Assembly: GCF_000715075.1 (NCBI RefSeq)
Contig: NC_134085.1
Span: forward strand, 134,740,060 to 134,804,059
Reading direction: 5' to 3'
From: Nicotiana tabacum
Taxonomy: Eukaryota; Streptophyta; Magnoliopsida; Solanales; Solanaceae
DNA: 64,000 bases
The notes under the pieces are model-generated. The model had not been told where the DNA came from. It was given only the letters and a program-made list of their open reading frames with translations, and searched no databases. This document shows, one piece after another, positions 1 to 11,740 of the stretch (positions are counted from its first letter, which is position 1; every line of letters starts with the position of its first letter). Position numbers and translations under genes: made by a program.

Positions 1-924
1 ATCCAAGTGGAAATGAATGTAAAAGCAAGATTCACACGACAGTCAATATTCTATGGTCAATGTTAAATGTAGGTCCAAATATGAATAAAAATAAGAGACC
101 TCTGTCAAGCTGTCAGAGTGCTGAGCTCACAAGTCTCTGGTCAGTGTGTGTCCAAAAGAATGTGAGATGTTCTCAGAGTAGCTAGTATAATTAATAATTG
201 CACGCAATGTGTATCATGCCTGAATCTAACTGGGATTCGCGTTGGTGGAGGAATTGGATGGGTAGCGCAGTGTAGCTTTCAAAAGTTTAACAAGAAACAT
301 TCCAGAACTCTCAAACACCAACCCTATAAAATACAGTTGGCACAAGATCAGACCACCTCTACTGACAAATTTTACCAGGGGGAGATGAAGATCGAATCTT
401 GCAACACTACTGATGAATTCCCAACCCTAACACAGCATTTTTCACACACAAAATGAAGTTCTGAATTATATGCAACACTAAAAGGCACAACTACAATTAA
501 ACTAATCCAATTTCTACCTCACTTGGGAGAATAAAGAATATTATCTTCAGGATAAATTCCAAAATCACAAGGCCGTTAATTAAGCAGCAAGCGTACTCTA
601 GCATAGCGAAACAACGCAGCAATCTTAACGTGTTTTAACCTACATATTAGTGGTATCTGGCTTTCTTTCCCCATGCAAATTATAAACTGCAATATTTACC
701 ATAATGCCAATAGAACACGCTCGATCTAAAGTAAAAAGTGCGCACATACCGAAGGTTGTTTAATATGGTAAGTACACTCATATGCTGAGTACTTTCTATC
801 TCGCATCGATATAACATCTACACCATTGATATGATAATTAAAACATCCAAGAAGTTGAAGACTTTTTGAGAATTATAAAAATAAAACTATACTAATTTTA
901 ATAATAAAAGGCACAATGACTCAC
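1..924. other. HCF106 intron 4 / region with no recognised exon
   Basis: On the minus strand this follows the fourth HCF106 exon, whose canonical GTGAGT donor reads down from 924. I translated it by eye for the Pro/Gln/Ser-rich C-terminal region expected in HCF106 and did not find it. It is therefore most likely intron, with the final coding exon(s) beyond the left edge. No repeat or RNA gene was recognised. Confidence 0.5.
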
Positions 925-2782
925 TGGGATCAACCTCCTGTCTTGAAGTTGTGCTAGACTTAATTGTGTCTTGGCCTGAACCTTTAATGTCATCAAGTCC
1001 AATCTCTCGCTCAAGTGTGCTCTTGAAGTCCCTTGAAACTTCCTTCATGCAAAAGACAAGAGCACCATGAGAATCAAAACCTGCTTCAGAAATAAAGGAA
1101 ACAAAGAAACTCAGACAAATGTCACAAGGACCAACCTGAAGTTCTCTGATAGTAGGTTGAAATTCACGCAAAGTTTTCCCCAGGTTACGAGCAACCTGAC
1201 ATGCAGAAAACCTCATTTTGTAAGAAAATAAATCAGAATTCAGGTTCTCATTAGATATTAGAGTTGAATGAGACGTGCTAAATTCTTCTGTTACAGAAAA
1301 ACAACTGGTAGTATGGTCAAGGTTACATTTATATTGGTGTACTTGAACCCAAGTGAAGGATTTGAAGTTCACAACTTCAGAATCCCCAAATTTTAGCTGC
1401 AGAATCAAAAGCATAATTAGAATGTGATTTTTGCGGCAAAAATTGGACCAACAAAAGAGAAAGCCTAGCCATTCTCCAGCATTACCACAAAGAACTCCAC
1501 CTCATATAGGTGGATAACTAAGAAATGACTGTAGCATCACGGCTCACGCCCAATCTAGGTTACAGAAAAGCCTTCAGAATCCTAAGGGAAAATTGCTTAG
1601 TAAGCAATTGATTGTAATAGCACAAGACCTCATCATGAAATGTTCAATTTATCTCTCTTGACTGAGATTGTACATTTTCCTAATTTTCTCATAACTTACA
1701 TTAGTTCTTTTAACACCCACAGAAGTGAGAAGTCCCACTTCATCCCATTAAGCCGCTGGCATATCTCTTCACTGTGTAGCCATCACAGTCCCCAAATGGG
1801 CTAACGCTGCCTAAAACCTTTGTACACTCAAGATCTTATGTGCATCCACCACTGCAAACCTTTGTACACTCAAGATCTTAGGTGCATCCACCACTGCATG
1901 CATTCAATTACCCATCTTATTCTACATGCTAGACCACACCCCTCCTAAACTTAAGCACATGAAAGATCATTTGGCTAATATCCGAAGCATATAAAAAAGA
2001 ATTTAATAGGCAATTAACAGTTCTAGAGAATGCATAAACTACCAAGGAAGGTTCTTCCCCTACCTCTAGAGCTAATGGACTTCCAACCCTCTTTTTTAGG
2101 ATGATCTATTTTACCTCCATTTACATTAATTCAGCTGGCAACTCCACATATACCCATGGATTAAAACAAAACAAAAAGGAACTATCTTTCTACTTAAGTA
2201 GAGGGTCTATAAGAATAATACAGTTAACTTAAGACTTCTGCACATCCTTAAATGGAGTAAAGGACAGAAAAGGTCCTCGATATTGTATAGGGGGAAGAAG
2301 GGAACGAACCTCGGCAAGACCTTTAGGGCCAAACACAAGCAAGGCCACAACCCCAATTACTAGTGCCTCAGGTGCACCAACACCAAACAGAGATGCATAA
2401 ACACCTTTCCCTTTATGTTTTCTACTTCTTCCTGTAAACACAATCACTTCAAGAATCACACACACACAGGTAAAAAAAATGAAGAGAAATAAATCAAGAA
2501 AATAATAAGAAAAGTCCCATTGGTATTGACTAACAATTAAAGGAGCTGAATTAGCAAAGACCCCATACCAATTTGTACTGAATATTGAGATTTTGAAATG
2601 GAGAGTTGCTTCAGTCCATTCCAAGAAGAGAAAGGGGTGAGACCCGAGTAAGGAATCCACTTCAACAACTGAACTTTGGGAGCTAAAATGGAAGAATTTG
2701 AAAGGGCAGTCAAAGAAAGTCTTCTGTTAGTGAATGATGATAGTGAAGAAGAAGCAGTAGGAGCAGAGATTGCAGAAGCCAT
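925..2782 (-). CDS. HCF106: HCF106, TatB-like subunit of the thylakoid Tat translocase (5' four exons, partial)
   Basis: Thylakoid membrane receptor subunit of the delta-pH/Tat pathway, which with cpTatC binds twin-arginine precursors. Exons on the minus strand: 2782-2569, 2431-2310, 1195-1136 and 1042-925; all introns are GT-AG and the phases match (1, 0, 0, 1). Exon 1 encodes a Ser/Thr-rich plastid transit peptide; a second in-frame ATG at 2791 would add three residues (MTL). Exon 2 carries the short amphipathic start and transmembrane helix (GVGAPEALVIGVVALLVFGP), with the TatB-type Glu before the helix and the FGP hinge after it. Exons 3 and 4 give the amphipathic helix (ARNLGKTLREFQPTIRELQ, then EVSRDFKSTLEREIGLDD), which is nearly diagnostic of HCF106 rather than Tha4. 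About 150 residues are encoded here; the C-terminal tail is missing from the window. The donor after exon 2 is GAG|GTTCGT, a weak context, but the exon 3 acceptor restores the conserved LAEVARN junction. Confidence 0.92.
1817..1900. repeat. Two-copy 42-bp tandem duplication in HCF106 intron 2
   Basis: The 42-bp unit beginning CCTTTGTACACTCAAGATCT occurs twice head to tail (1817-1858 and 1859-1900) with very few differences. It lies inside the intron between the transmembrane exon and the ARNLGK exon. It looks like a simple local duplication with no coding effect. Confidence 0.85.
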
Positions 2783-3126
2783 GAGGGTCATTGAATCAAT
2801 ACTCAGCTTGAGCTACTACATTCATTCATGTCCTTTCTTCTCTACTGGCGTTGGATATATGGTCCTAAAATGCGACAAAATAAAAACGGACCCAGATTTT
2901 AATTTGGGCTACAAGGCCCGATTTCGTTTGTGCTACTCCTTCCTTCATTCGTCTGACGCAGTGCTTCTTTTGACAGTCCTAGAATTTCGCCACTGCCCAA
3001 TAAGCCTTGTTTGACAAAAAGCAGATAAATTTTTGGGGCCTGGCAGACTATACCTATTTCATTTCAAGGACAATAAGAATTATAAAATTCCAAAAAAAAA
3101 ATAATTAAAAATAATATTTGAAAATT
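2783..3126. other. 5' flank of HCF106
   Basis: Upstream (higher-coordinate) side of the HCF106 start codon, so it should hold the 5' leader and proximal promoter of that minus-strand gene. I did not see a convincing TATA box. Open frames here run antisense to exon 1 and are not supported as genes. Confidence 0.4.
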
Positions 3127-3336
3127 AGAGTTGTGTTTGGACATGAATATAATTTTGGGTTGTTTTTGAATTTTTGTGAGTGATCTGAGTGAAAATTTTG
3201 AAAAATAACTTTTTGGAGTTTTTCAATTCATTTTCAAGTGAAAAATTAAAAATTTTGTGGCCAAATACTGATTTCGAAAAAAAGTGAATTTTTCGGAAAA
3301 AAAAAGTAAAAAAATTCTTATGTCCAAACGGGTTCT
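3127..3336. mobile_element. MITE-like element with GTTTGGACAT inverted ends, copy 1
   Basis: Starts with TTGTGTTTGGACATGAATAT and ends with TTATGTCCAAACGGG, which are inverted copies of GTTTGGACATAA. The interior is AT-rich with runs such as TTTTTGAATTTTTGTGAG and CACTTGAAAA-like segments. Related elements occur in reverse orientation at 12571-12872 and, more decayed, at 54480-54730. It encodes no protein. A clear target duplication was not defined for this copy. Confidence 0.65.
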
Positions 3337-3365
3337 TAATTTCATTTCCCTCTCTCCCAATCAAA

Positions 3366-3824
3366 GGTAAAAATAGCACGGGCTAGCCAGTTTTCGGACT
3401 GGTCATTCAAAAATAGCCAGCATTTGCCAACCCATTGAAAAATAATCAGCATTTGCCAAGTCATTGAAAAATAGCCACTATTTTGCTGCAACAGAGACCG
3501 GTCCAGCATAATATGCTGGAGTTCGGTGTACCTGTATATGAACTTCCAGCATATTAAGCTGGAACTCCAACACATGGAAAGTTCCAGCATAATATACTGG
3601 AGATTCGAGCACCTGTGTATGAACCTCTAGTATAATATGCTAGAGTTCCAGTATACTTATGCTGGAGCTCCAGTATAATATACTGGAGTATTTTCCGGAT
3701 TTTGAACAGTGTTTTCGTTCAGATTTATCTTTACATGAAAAGTGGCTAAATTTCGATTACTTTTGAAAGTGTGGCAATTTTTGAATGACCACTTATAAAT
3801 CTGGCTATTTTTGAATTTCCCCCT
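3366..3824. mobile_element. Palindrome-rich MITE with 7-bp target duplication AATCAAA
   Basis: Flanked by AATCAAA at 3359-3365 and 3825-3831. The two ends are imperfect inverted repeats: TAGCCAGTTTTCGGACTGGTC then ATTCAAAAATAGCCAG on the left, and on the right end read in reverse TAGCCAGATTTATAAGTGG then TCATTCAAAAATTGCCAC. The middle (about 3505-3695) holds about six short palindromes built on CCAGYATAATATRCTGG. There is no coding capacity. The duplication length and termini suggest a DNA-transposon derivative (hAT or Mutator type); the family is not certain. Confidence 0.75.
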
Positions 3825-3831
3825 AATCAAA

Positions 3832-4632
3832 GTAGAGCCGATTGGACCAACAAATAATAGTTTAGAGAGATATACCTATTCGACTAATCAGTGATCCCTG
3901 AGCCAACAAATGAGATATGCTCATTCCAATAATTAGTGATCCCTGAGCCTACTTAATAAAAATGCCCTGAGATGGGAGATTGGTTGATGAAAAAGCATAG
4001 GCAACAAATGAAATATTCTATACAAATGGTGGTATCCAAATTAGTTCACGTGCACAAAAATTAACTTATTGAATATCTCTTATATATTACCTGTATAAAT
4101 ACTAGTTAATTCTTTTCAACAAAATTTAGGTAGATAGAAAGAAATTATACTCTCTAGATTCTAGCTAAGTTCTTTTCTGTTTTATAGAACTCTCGTCATA
4201 GTCCCAAGTTGGCAAAGTTTTTACAACCCACCTACAAGGATGATTATTAGTATTAACGCATGTGACACCAAGTGTAAAATAACATATGTAAAATGAGACT
4301 GACAATGGATTGATATTTTTGGACAATTATACCTCTTAGCCTTTTGGGGAAAACTCAATAAACGTGCCACAATTTAATTTAGTGTTACTGTGCGTTAAAT
4401 GGCCCATCTGATTAATCAAATTAAAATATGCAATAATAGCGATGAAGTTGTACGACAACGCGTGGAAGTTCCGAAAAAGTGATAAATATGTTGGAAATCA
4501 AACTAAAATGTTATGAATTTGGGTTCCTTTGTAGAAACTGGTGTCATTTTTGGAAAAGAAGGGGTCGACCCTGTGTACAGCAAAACTGGCTTTCAGTAAT
4601 GGGCCATGCCTCCATGCGCTTTTTTTCATTTT
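3832..4632. other. AT-rich intergenic DNA
   Basis: No exon-like coding, RNA gene or terminal-repeat element recognised. Contains a few short AT-rich direct repeats only. Confidence 0.4.
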
Positions 4633-4780
4633 TAGCCCCCACCGAAAACTATTTACTTTTGGTAGCCGAAAAATATATAAAATTTGTATAATTTTTATAT
4701 ATAATATACAGAAGGTATATAAACACAAAAAATATATATTTTTCGGCTATTATTTTGAGAGCGGCTATACAATATCTTTT
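4633..4780. mobile_element. Small MITE with AGCCGAAAAA / TTTTTCGGCT ends, copy 1
   Basis: An AT-rich core (TATATAAAATTTRTAT and similar) lies between GGTAGCCGAAAAAT and ATTTTTCGGCTATTA, which are inverted copies. Outside these come ACTATTTACTTTTGG on the left and TTTTGAGAGCGGCTATACAA on the right. The same arrangement recurs at 54281-54420, so this is a dispersed family and not chance. No coding capacity; exact ends and target duplication were not resolved. Confidence 0.6.
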
Positions 4781-5634
4781 TTAATTAAAACAATTATTGG
4801 AGTTTGACTCATACGCTCAATCTGAGTTTACTACTTTAAAGTTTAAACCAATATCCATTTCTTGTCCGTAAACCTTCCTCTTCCAAAACCGCCAATTTTT
4901 GGATTAATTTTTGGGTGATTAATTGTTTTGAGTTTACATGTCATACCTACAGGCCACATTGTAAGAATTATCCTTCACACATGAAAGTAACATACTTCTA
5001 AACTTCTGCTATACATCGATCACCTCTCATACTTTTGAAATAGTTTTTATCATATGATATTCAGAATTTAATGGACCGACTAATTCAGAATCGCTTTATG
5101 TAGGGCCAGTAGTTGTGCATCAATATTGGAGGCCTAAAGTCAAAATTTAATCGAAGACCTTTGTTTAAACGAAGTCTATTTTTTCTAACTTTTTGAAATG
5201 TAAAGTTGTTTATAATTTCTTTTATAAACTATTTTATCTCTCCTAAGATATTGTTGATCTTAGGAAGTAGAACCAGATTCAAGAAGTTGATTACTTAATA
5301 TCGAAAAAATTATTTAATTTTTCAGTATACTTGTTGCAAATGCTTGAAACGTGAGGAAAAAATATTAAAAATGCGCGATATAGCGTATTCAATAGTACTC
5401 TTCAGGTCTTGTGGAAAAAAAACTATTTTATTTTTTTATAGAACAGTTTGCAAAAACCAAGAAAGAGAGTATAAGAGTGTAATGTACATTTTCTGATGAG
5501 AAATATTAAAAATGAGATTTGAACTATTAGACACCAAAAAAGGGACTATAGAAGTTTATCACATTTTCTAGTAATGAATATGAAAAGAAAAGAATAATAT
5601 AGGTATTTCATTAATGATGTCAATCATAAAATGT
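4781..5634. other. AT-rich intergenic DNA
   Basis: No gene, RNA gene or bounded repeat recognised in this stretch. Confidence 0.4.
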
Positions 5635-6014
5635 AAGAGTGGCAAATGAGTGGGTTGGGTCGAATATGGTTCGGGTCGAAAACGGGTAATGAGAAACATA
5701 TAAATTATCCGACCCGGCTCATATTTAATACGGATAAAAAATGGATTACCCGGCGAATAATATGGGTAACCATATTATCCATAACTTCTTGAATATGATC
5801 ACTTTTAGAGAATTCCTAGTCTCTCAAACTTGAGAAACCCTCAATTTGAGGCTTTACAAATATAAAAGTTAAACTCATTGGTTATTCATTTTCTAAATGG
5901 ATAATATGGTTCTTATCCATATTTGACCCGTTTTTAAGAAGTTCATTATTCAACTCATTTTTAGTGGATAATATGGGTAGTTAACTGTTTTCTTTTAACC
6001 ATTTTGTCACCCCT
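5635..6014. mobile_element. hAT-like MITE (TAGGGGTGGCAAA-type ends), decayed
   Basis: The left end reads AGAGTGGCAAATGAGTGGGT and the right end, reversed, CTAGGGGTGACAAAATGG; both fit the inverted end TAGGGGTGGCAAATGGGT common in plant hAT derivatives. Inside are alternating GGGTCGGGTAAT-like and GGATAATATGG-like segments in both orientations, giving a foldback character. Ends are approximate and no clean 8-bp duplication was found. Non-coding. Confidence 0.5.
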
Positions 6015-6184
6015 AGTTCAAATCAATAAGCTAGGATGCTTCTTCACTAGAGTTAGAAACATTTATTTTTCTAGTTAGTGCTCAAACGATTATATTAACA
6101 AACTGTAAGTTATATAATTTTTTATAAAATATTTTTACTTTTCTACTTTGAAATATTAAAAAAAAAATTAACTTATAAAATATT

Positions 6185-6365
6185 TTTGGTAAAAACTTGG
6201 CTACACCTCCAAGAGTTGTAGAGGGATGGATATGATATAACATACCTTAATCAGATATTTCGAATTCGAGCTTTATGGATGATATCCTGTTAGAGTGCAC
6301 TTTCAGTTTGCCTTGCGCGGTATAAATTTAAATTAGTCGGGGCCTCAATACAAATACCGAATATG
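6185..6365 (+). mobile_element. Decayed SolS-like SINE
   Basis: Shows a degenerate tRNA-like head with a box-B-like TTCGAATTCGAGCT near 6259, followed by a 3' module AAATTAGTCGGGGCCTCAAT and ACAAATACCGAATA near 6330-6362. That order resembles the 3' end of Solanaceae SINEs (GGATTTAGTCGGGCTCCAAT...GGTACCGGA), from memory. It is well diverged and I could not define a target duplication. Confidence 0.5.
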
Positions 6366-6699
6366 GATAGAAGAAAGAAAAATCTGGGGGCCCCAAAACT
6401 TTGGGATTATTTCTCGAAAACATGTCTGTTTTTCTTTTTTCTCAGAGAACATTTTATAATTATTTCTTCGAAAATATTTTTGTGGTTTAGTATTTGGTTT
6501 AATTTCTTTTTTAACCAAACAGTAGACACATTGTTTTTTGATAAGTTTTCGGTTTCTTTCGAACAAACAAATTTCTAAAAAATTCTTAGAAGGAAAATAA
6601 AAGTTGTTGCAAAAGAAAAAGAGACAATAATTAGTTGTATTGGAGAACAAGAAAAGTTATCATTGTTTATCCACAATCTTTTTGGATAGTTTCCAAACA
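6366..6699. other. AT-rich intergenic DNA
   Basis: T- and A-rich tracts only. The open frames here read as low-complexity Phe/Lys runs on both strands and are not supported as genes. Confidence 0.4.
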
Positions 6700-6805
6700 A
6701 ATTTGGCACTAAACGTAAATTTCACCATGTGAAGGAATGCTAAAAGTAAAAAAAAAAATGTTTAGTCGATTCTATGAATTGGTGTGTTCAGTTGAAAAAT
6801 ATGTT
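6700..6805. repeat. 106-bp direct repeat flanking a copia-like element, left copy
   Basis: Matches 11741-11847 almost throughout. Shared landmarks are AAATTTGRCACTAAA, GTAAATTTCACCATGTGAA, an A-run, and CTATGAATTGGTGTGTTYAG then TTGAAAAATATGTT. The left copy abuts the TGTTATAAAACA end of the element at 6802, with a few bases of overlap. It is far too long for a normal integrase target duplication. Confidence 0.8.
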
Positions 6806-7147
6806 ATAAAACATTTGGGATGAATTACAATGTAGTAGAATTCCTTTTATTTAAAGGGAAAAAATGATTTAGCCACCAAGTAATAAACCCTAAAATTTCT
6901 CTAAAATATAGATATTTACCATAAATAAAATACGATTTATAACACTTTCCCTTAAATGTCTATTCACCGGATAATATGCTTCGTTAAAGCCTTAACTAAA
7001 ATAAAACTCAATGAAAAACAATTCTAGTGAAGGAAAAAGAGTACACATATCTAACAATACGCCTTTGAGTTGCCTCGTTAAAAACCTTGCAAGGAAAACT
7101 CAGTTGGACAAAAACTCGTAAGAAAAAAAAGTACAACGTGTATTGAC
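6802..7147 (-). repeat. 3' LTR of the copia-like element
   Basis: Shares with 11569-11740 the block GATGAATTACAATKTAGTAG, then TTAGCCACCAAGTAA and CCCTAAAATTTCTCTAAAAT. Compared with the other LTR it lacks about 60 bp after TGTTATAAAACA. It extends beyond the homologous part to the polypurine tract. Confidence 0.6.
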
Positions 7148-8986
7148 TCCCCCTGATGAGAACATCAATTCAGATATTTGAGTCTTTGCATTCAAATCTT
7201 GTGCACCGTCTTCAAAGAATTATTGGTATAGATTTGATAAACAAATCAGCCATATTAACTTGAACGAATTTGTTTCAGCTTGAAATCATCATTCCTGATA
7301 GATATGTAAAGTCTTCATATAATATCGTGGAATGACTTTTTCAATATCTCCATAGAGATTCTCGCTATCATATTATCATACTTATGGTTACAGTAAGATA
7401 CATATGTGCACAAATTGCACTTAGAATATAGTACTTCAGGACCAAGAAATTCTCCAAGAATTGTATATGCTATCAACATTTTAAATCGTTCATGGATTGT
7501 CAAATAAGTATAGTCAAATAACCATATAAATAGACTTTAGATTTATATCAAGTTTCATGTCATGTCAGACATATAAAATATATGAAACTGCATGTCCAAA
7601 ACTACATGTCTTTCATATAAAACCAATTCAATTTGAATTTTCTCTCTTCTATTTGGCTAATTTTGTGTCTGTATTCGACAGACTTGAGGTCGTTATCTAT
7701 ACTTAGCGTTATCATAGATGTAATCGACGAACATTTTATATCGGTTCCAACCACCTTTTTTCATAAAGACATGACATAGAGATTTCTTCATTCATATTTT
7801 CTAGTCCGCTGAACCTCTATTGAGATTTTATGAAGTATTATGTCATGTGATCTTTTGGATCACCTGCCTCTTTATTATGATCATTTTGACCATTTTCTCG
7901 TCTTTTTTATCAAGAATTTTATTCGAAACCGATTTGTCTATACACTTTAAGCATACCATAGACTTTGTCTTTCCAGGACTTATTCTAATAGGAGCATATG
8001 CAGTGAGAATATAGTTACTTTCTTTGGGTCAGCAAATGCGTTTGGCATGCTTTGCAATATATTGTAGATAAATTATCTTTTTATGAACTTCAAATTCATA
8101 TTATCTTATTCGAGGATCTAGATGTAGAAATGATAATTCATTCCACGTAACTTTTTCTCAACTGTTTATCTTGTCTCCCCCTCGTGTTAGAAAAACTAAC
8201 TTGCTTCCTCAACTTTGGAAACCCGCTTTTATGCGCTATGGTGTTAATCAAAATATACACAGCACATCAATAATAATAAGATGAAATTATTTGGCTCTTG
8301 ACCCTGAACCACTTGTGAGGGAGAATGTAATATACTTTTGTATATAACGTATATCAAACTGATATAGATAACTTTGTTCTCATAAGCAATAGTTTAGTTA
8401 TTAAGTGGAGGCACGCAATAAATCATTTTGCTAAACCAGTTGTGATGTAAATCAACTTATCAAGATGAACTATCTTGAATAGAAAATATGAAAATTATGC
8501 TTAAAATTAAATTATTGAGCAAGTTACCTCGCAAATACCAGATTGCGGGTTAATAACAACCGCACATGTAACCATCTCATAGATGCATCTTATGTGGTAT
8601 ATATGGCAGGTGAATGTGCACATATTCACCTTTGATATTTCCAGCATTCATGAGATTCAATCCTAATTTTATTTGGTATATTAATTAATGAGAATAAGCA
8701 ACATAAAAGAGTTCGTAAAGAACTTTCTAGTTCTTTAATATTTATTCATGTGAATTCTCTTTTATTGTTGCACATCATACTTAATTTAACATGGCTAAAC
8801 TAATTATGCCACTGAATAAATTATCAATATTGATAAAGTTTAGGTTTACACCATGACATGTGCAATTATCAGTAAACTCCAAGTTTATTATGATATGAGT
8901 TTTCATATCAATAAAGTTCTACTTTATTGTGGCATTCTTTTATTTGTATAGTACAAACTGGAGAATAAAGCAGATAGCTTTTCATA

Positions 8987-9239
8987 CAGTGGCGGAGGCA
9001 GGATCTCCACGAATGGGGGTTCAAAAAAATTATTTTGTAACTAGTGGGAATTGAACCTATGACCTTATGAAGGTTTTTGAACCCCCTTGACCACTAAACT
9101 ACACTTTTGGATTGTGTTAAGGGGGTTCAAAACTTAATATATAGAGGTAAAAAAATAGATTTTGCCTTATATATACAGTGTAATTTTTCGGCGAAGGGGG
9201 GTCGGGTGACCCCCTTCCGCCCCCCTAAATTCGTCTCTG
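8987..9239. mobile_element. hAT-type MITE with CAGTGGCGGA end
   Basis: Left end CAGTGGCGGAGGCAGGAT, right end (reversed) CAGAGACGAATTTAGGGG; imperfect inverted repeats of a common Solanaceae hAT derivative. Flanked by TTTTCATA (8979-8986) and TTTTCACA (9240-9247), an 8-bp duplication with one mismatch. Non-coding; inserted into the copia-like element. Confidence 0.75.
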
Positions 9240-10534
9240 TTTTCACACACATATTACCATGCTACAAGTTGTAGTAATAGAAGACATTAAATCTTTCCTT
9301 TATTTATAGTCTCAATATAATAAATCGCTTTCGCGAATACTTTAGAAACTCAATACATTTCTTTGAGACTTACTTCGGCACCATACCTTATTGATAATCA
9401 AATTTATTTCTCCAAAGTAGTATAATTGGCGTTTTTAGAGCTTTCAATTAATTTTGTGCTACCACATATTCATCAACATCCATATGTTGAATATCTCTTT
9501 CAAGGAGAAAGTCATACCATTATGTTCATGGTCAAAATCATTATAGGCAAGATATGTTGCTTCTATTACTTTTGCCCTGTAATAATCACATTGCCATAAT
9601 ATTTTGGCATAATCACAATAGGTACGTGATCAATGACCATTTATGTCATAATAACAAATTTATTTTCTTATTTCATCTCAAATCTCTTTCTAGATATTAG
9701 TGTGACATATCCACTACCACTAGCACGTTCATATTTTTCCAAGAATGAATATGTGTTCATAAATCAGATGTTATAGCGTTCACATCATGAATGGACCATA
9801 ATCATTTGTATGTGCTTTACAAAATTTCATGTCAAATCGATGACAAACATTACTTTCATAGAGTGAAGGATTATTTTGAGAATCCTTATTATTCTCATTA
9901 CCACAATGATGACGATTATAATTTCGTCAGTTGTATATCCACATCCGTTGATACCTTCACGGTAATAAATTTATCTTCTTTCAGACTTATTGCATATTGT
10001 TACGACATTTTCTTAAGGGAACGAGAATGAAGCAAATTCAATGGGACGGATTTTCACTTCTTGTGCCCACAATCATACATGAATTTGGTCATGGCAAGGT
10101 ATAAGAAATTGGAAAAATTTCATATAAGAACAATCGGGCTCTCTACTTTTCAATTTTATAGCCCATATTTCAATTTACAACCAACTAGCCCAAAAATAAT
10201 AGGCTAAGATTCAACATCCAACTCCAATAGATTCTAGAAATTACAATTTAATTTTTAAAAAAGATTTCTCAAGCTTTTAAGTTAATTTTTGAACCAGTAA
10301 CTGTGACTTAAATATTAGTTCAACAAACCAAGTCCATTTGGATGGTGAAAATTAGATTTTTAACAAGCTTAAATATGTGGGTTTAAATTCCAAATTTGAT
10401 TTTGTGAGAAATTTGGAGTGGGTGTTATTTAGACTTGTTAGAAATAGTATAAGAAAGTTGTATATAAAATTTGAAGTCATTTAATGGAGATTTGGACTGG
10501 TTTGAACAAGAATTGCAATTGAAAATCGTGGAAG

Positions 10535-10645
10535 AAGTTCGTCTACAGACGCTTGTATAAAGGTGTATAAAAGTGTATAATATTGTATAAAATGTATTTA
10601 TACACTCATATACACTATTATACAAGATTATACATAATTATACAA
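10535..10645. repeat. AT-rich foldback of TGTATAA / TTATACA repeats
   Basis: The first half repeats GTGTATAA and TTGTATAAAA; the second half repeats TTATACACTCATATACAC and ATTATACA, so the segment can fold on itself. No protein or RNA gene was recognised. It may be a MITE remnant or expanded simple sequence. Confidence 0.5.
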
Positions 10646-11568
10646 AAAAACTGACTTTGTCTTCTCCCTTGCGTCTTTTCTAAAATTTAACTCAAATCTT
10701 GCTCTAAATTTAAAATATGAACTCCTTTTAATATTTTCAATCAATTGGAACAACACCTAATCCAAATAACTAACAAACTCAAAAAAATCCTATTTTCGAA
10801 AGCAAAACTTTGAATGACCTTCAATGGTGGACTTCTACTCTTCAATTTTCTTACATTGCAACCAGGTGACATAGGGTAAGAAGCAGCAATGGCGGACGAC
10901 CCCTTAAAGCATATGTAGAAGATGTGAGAAGAAGAGAGAATGAAAGCAATAAATGTGAGAACACTTATTTAACTCCATAGCTTTTAGAAGTAATGGTTGT
11001 AAGAACACAGATTTTGAATTTGCTAGTGCTTTTAAAATATATACAATATGGGCTAGATTGGGTAAAATTTAAAAACATGAGCCATTTTTTGTTATGGTGT
11101 GAAGTCATGTGTATTTTCTTGTAATTCTTTCTAAAAATTTTACCACTTCGGGTGGTTATAATTTCTCACAAACTCCATTAGAGTTATAAAAAATTTATTG
11201 GCTTTACTTGTATTTAAAATCAAATTATATAATGTCAAGAATTTAAAAGAGAAAAATATACTTACCTTAAATCCAAAATTTAATCTCGTTTGCCAAACTC
11301 AATGCAATTAGCACAAAAGCAACTGATCAAACATATCTCATCCGTCGAATTTGAAAAATCTGGATTTGTCAATTCGTTGCTATCATCACAGAATGCAACT
11401 CATCACACTAAATTAATTTCCATGGGGAATGAATTCTACGACAGGATAAGTCCAATACATCTAAACTGTTGATTAGTCTCTCGATCCAACGGCTTAGCTT
11501 CAAAATTCAAAACCCAATGGTTCATCATTTGTCTCTACTCAATTGGTTGGAGTCTCGTGTTGATAACG

Positions 11569-11740
11569 TGTTATAAAACAATAAAGAAGAAGAAGAGTAT
11601 TGTAGAGAAAAGTAGAGAAAATTCTTATTGATTTGAGATGAATTACAATTTAGTAGAACTCTTCTATATATAGGGAAAAAGTAACTTAGCCACCAAGTAA
11701 GAAGCCCTAAAATTTCTCTAAAATATAGACATTCACCCTA
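11569..11740 (-). repeat. 5' LTR of the copia-like element, truncated
   Basis: Begins TGTTATAAAACAATAAAG and carries the shared block to ACATTCACCCTAA. The remainder present in the other LTR (AATAAAATACG... to the polypurine tract) is missing, replaced at 11741 by the 106-bp direct repeat. Confidence 0.6.

Larger units (their letters stand above)
6802..11740 (-). mobile_element. Decayed Ty1/copia-like LTR retrotransposon, minus orientation
   Basis: Two related LTR-like ends (6802-7147 and 11569-11740) bracket about 4.4 kb. On the minus strand a polypurine tract CAGGGGGAG (about 7143-7156) precedes the left LTR, as in a 3' end. Next to the right LTR the minus strand reads TAACACGTTATCAACACGAG, like the U5/primer-site junction of plant copia elements. 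Minus-strand sequence around 11290-11470 resembles a degraded gag start. No intact pol was found; the interior is broken in every frame. A secondary MITE sits at 8987-9239. Confidence 0.6.

Noticed and set aside
2229..2660. 143-codon minus-strand frame through HCF106 intron 1 and exon 2
   Set aside because: It reads through an intron on both sides of the transmembrane exon; the spliced phases give the correct family protein instead.
2676..3014. 112-codon plus-strand frame opposite HCF106 exon 1
   Set aside because: It is the complement of the transit-peptide exon and its flank, with no recognisable domain or splice support.
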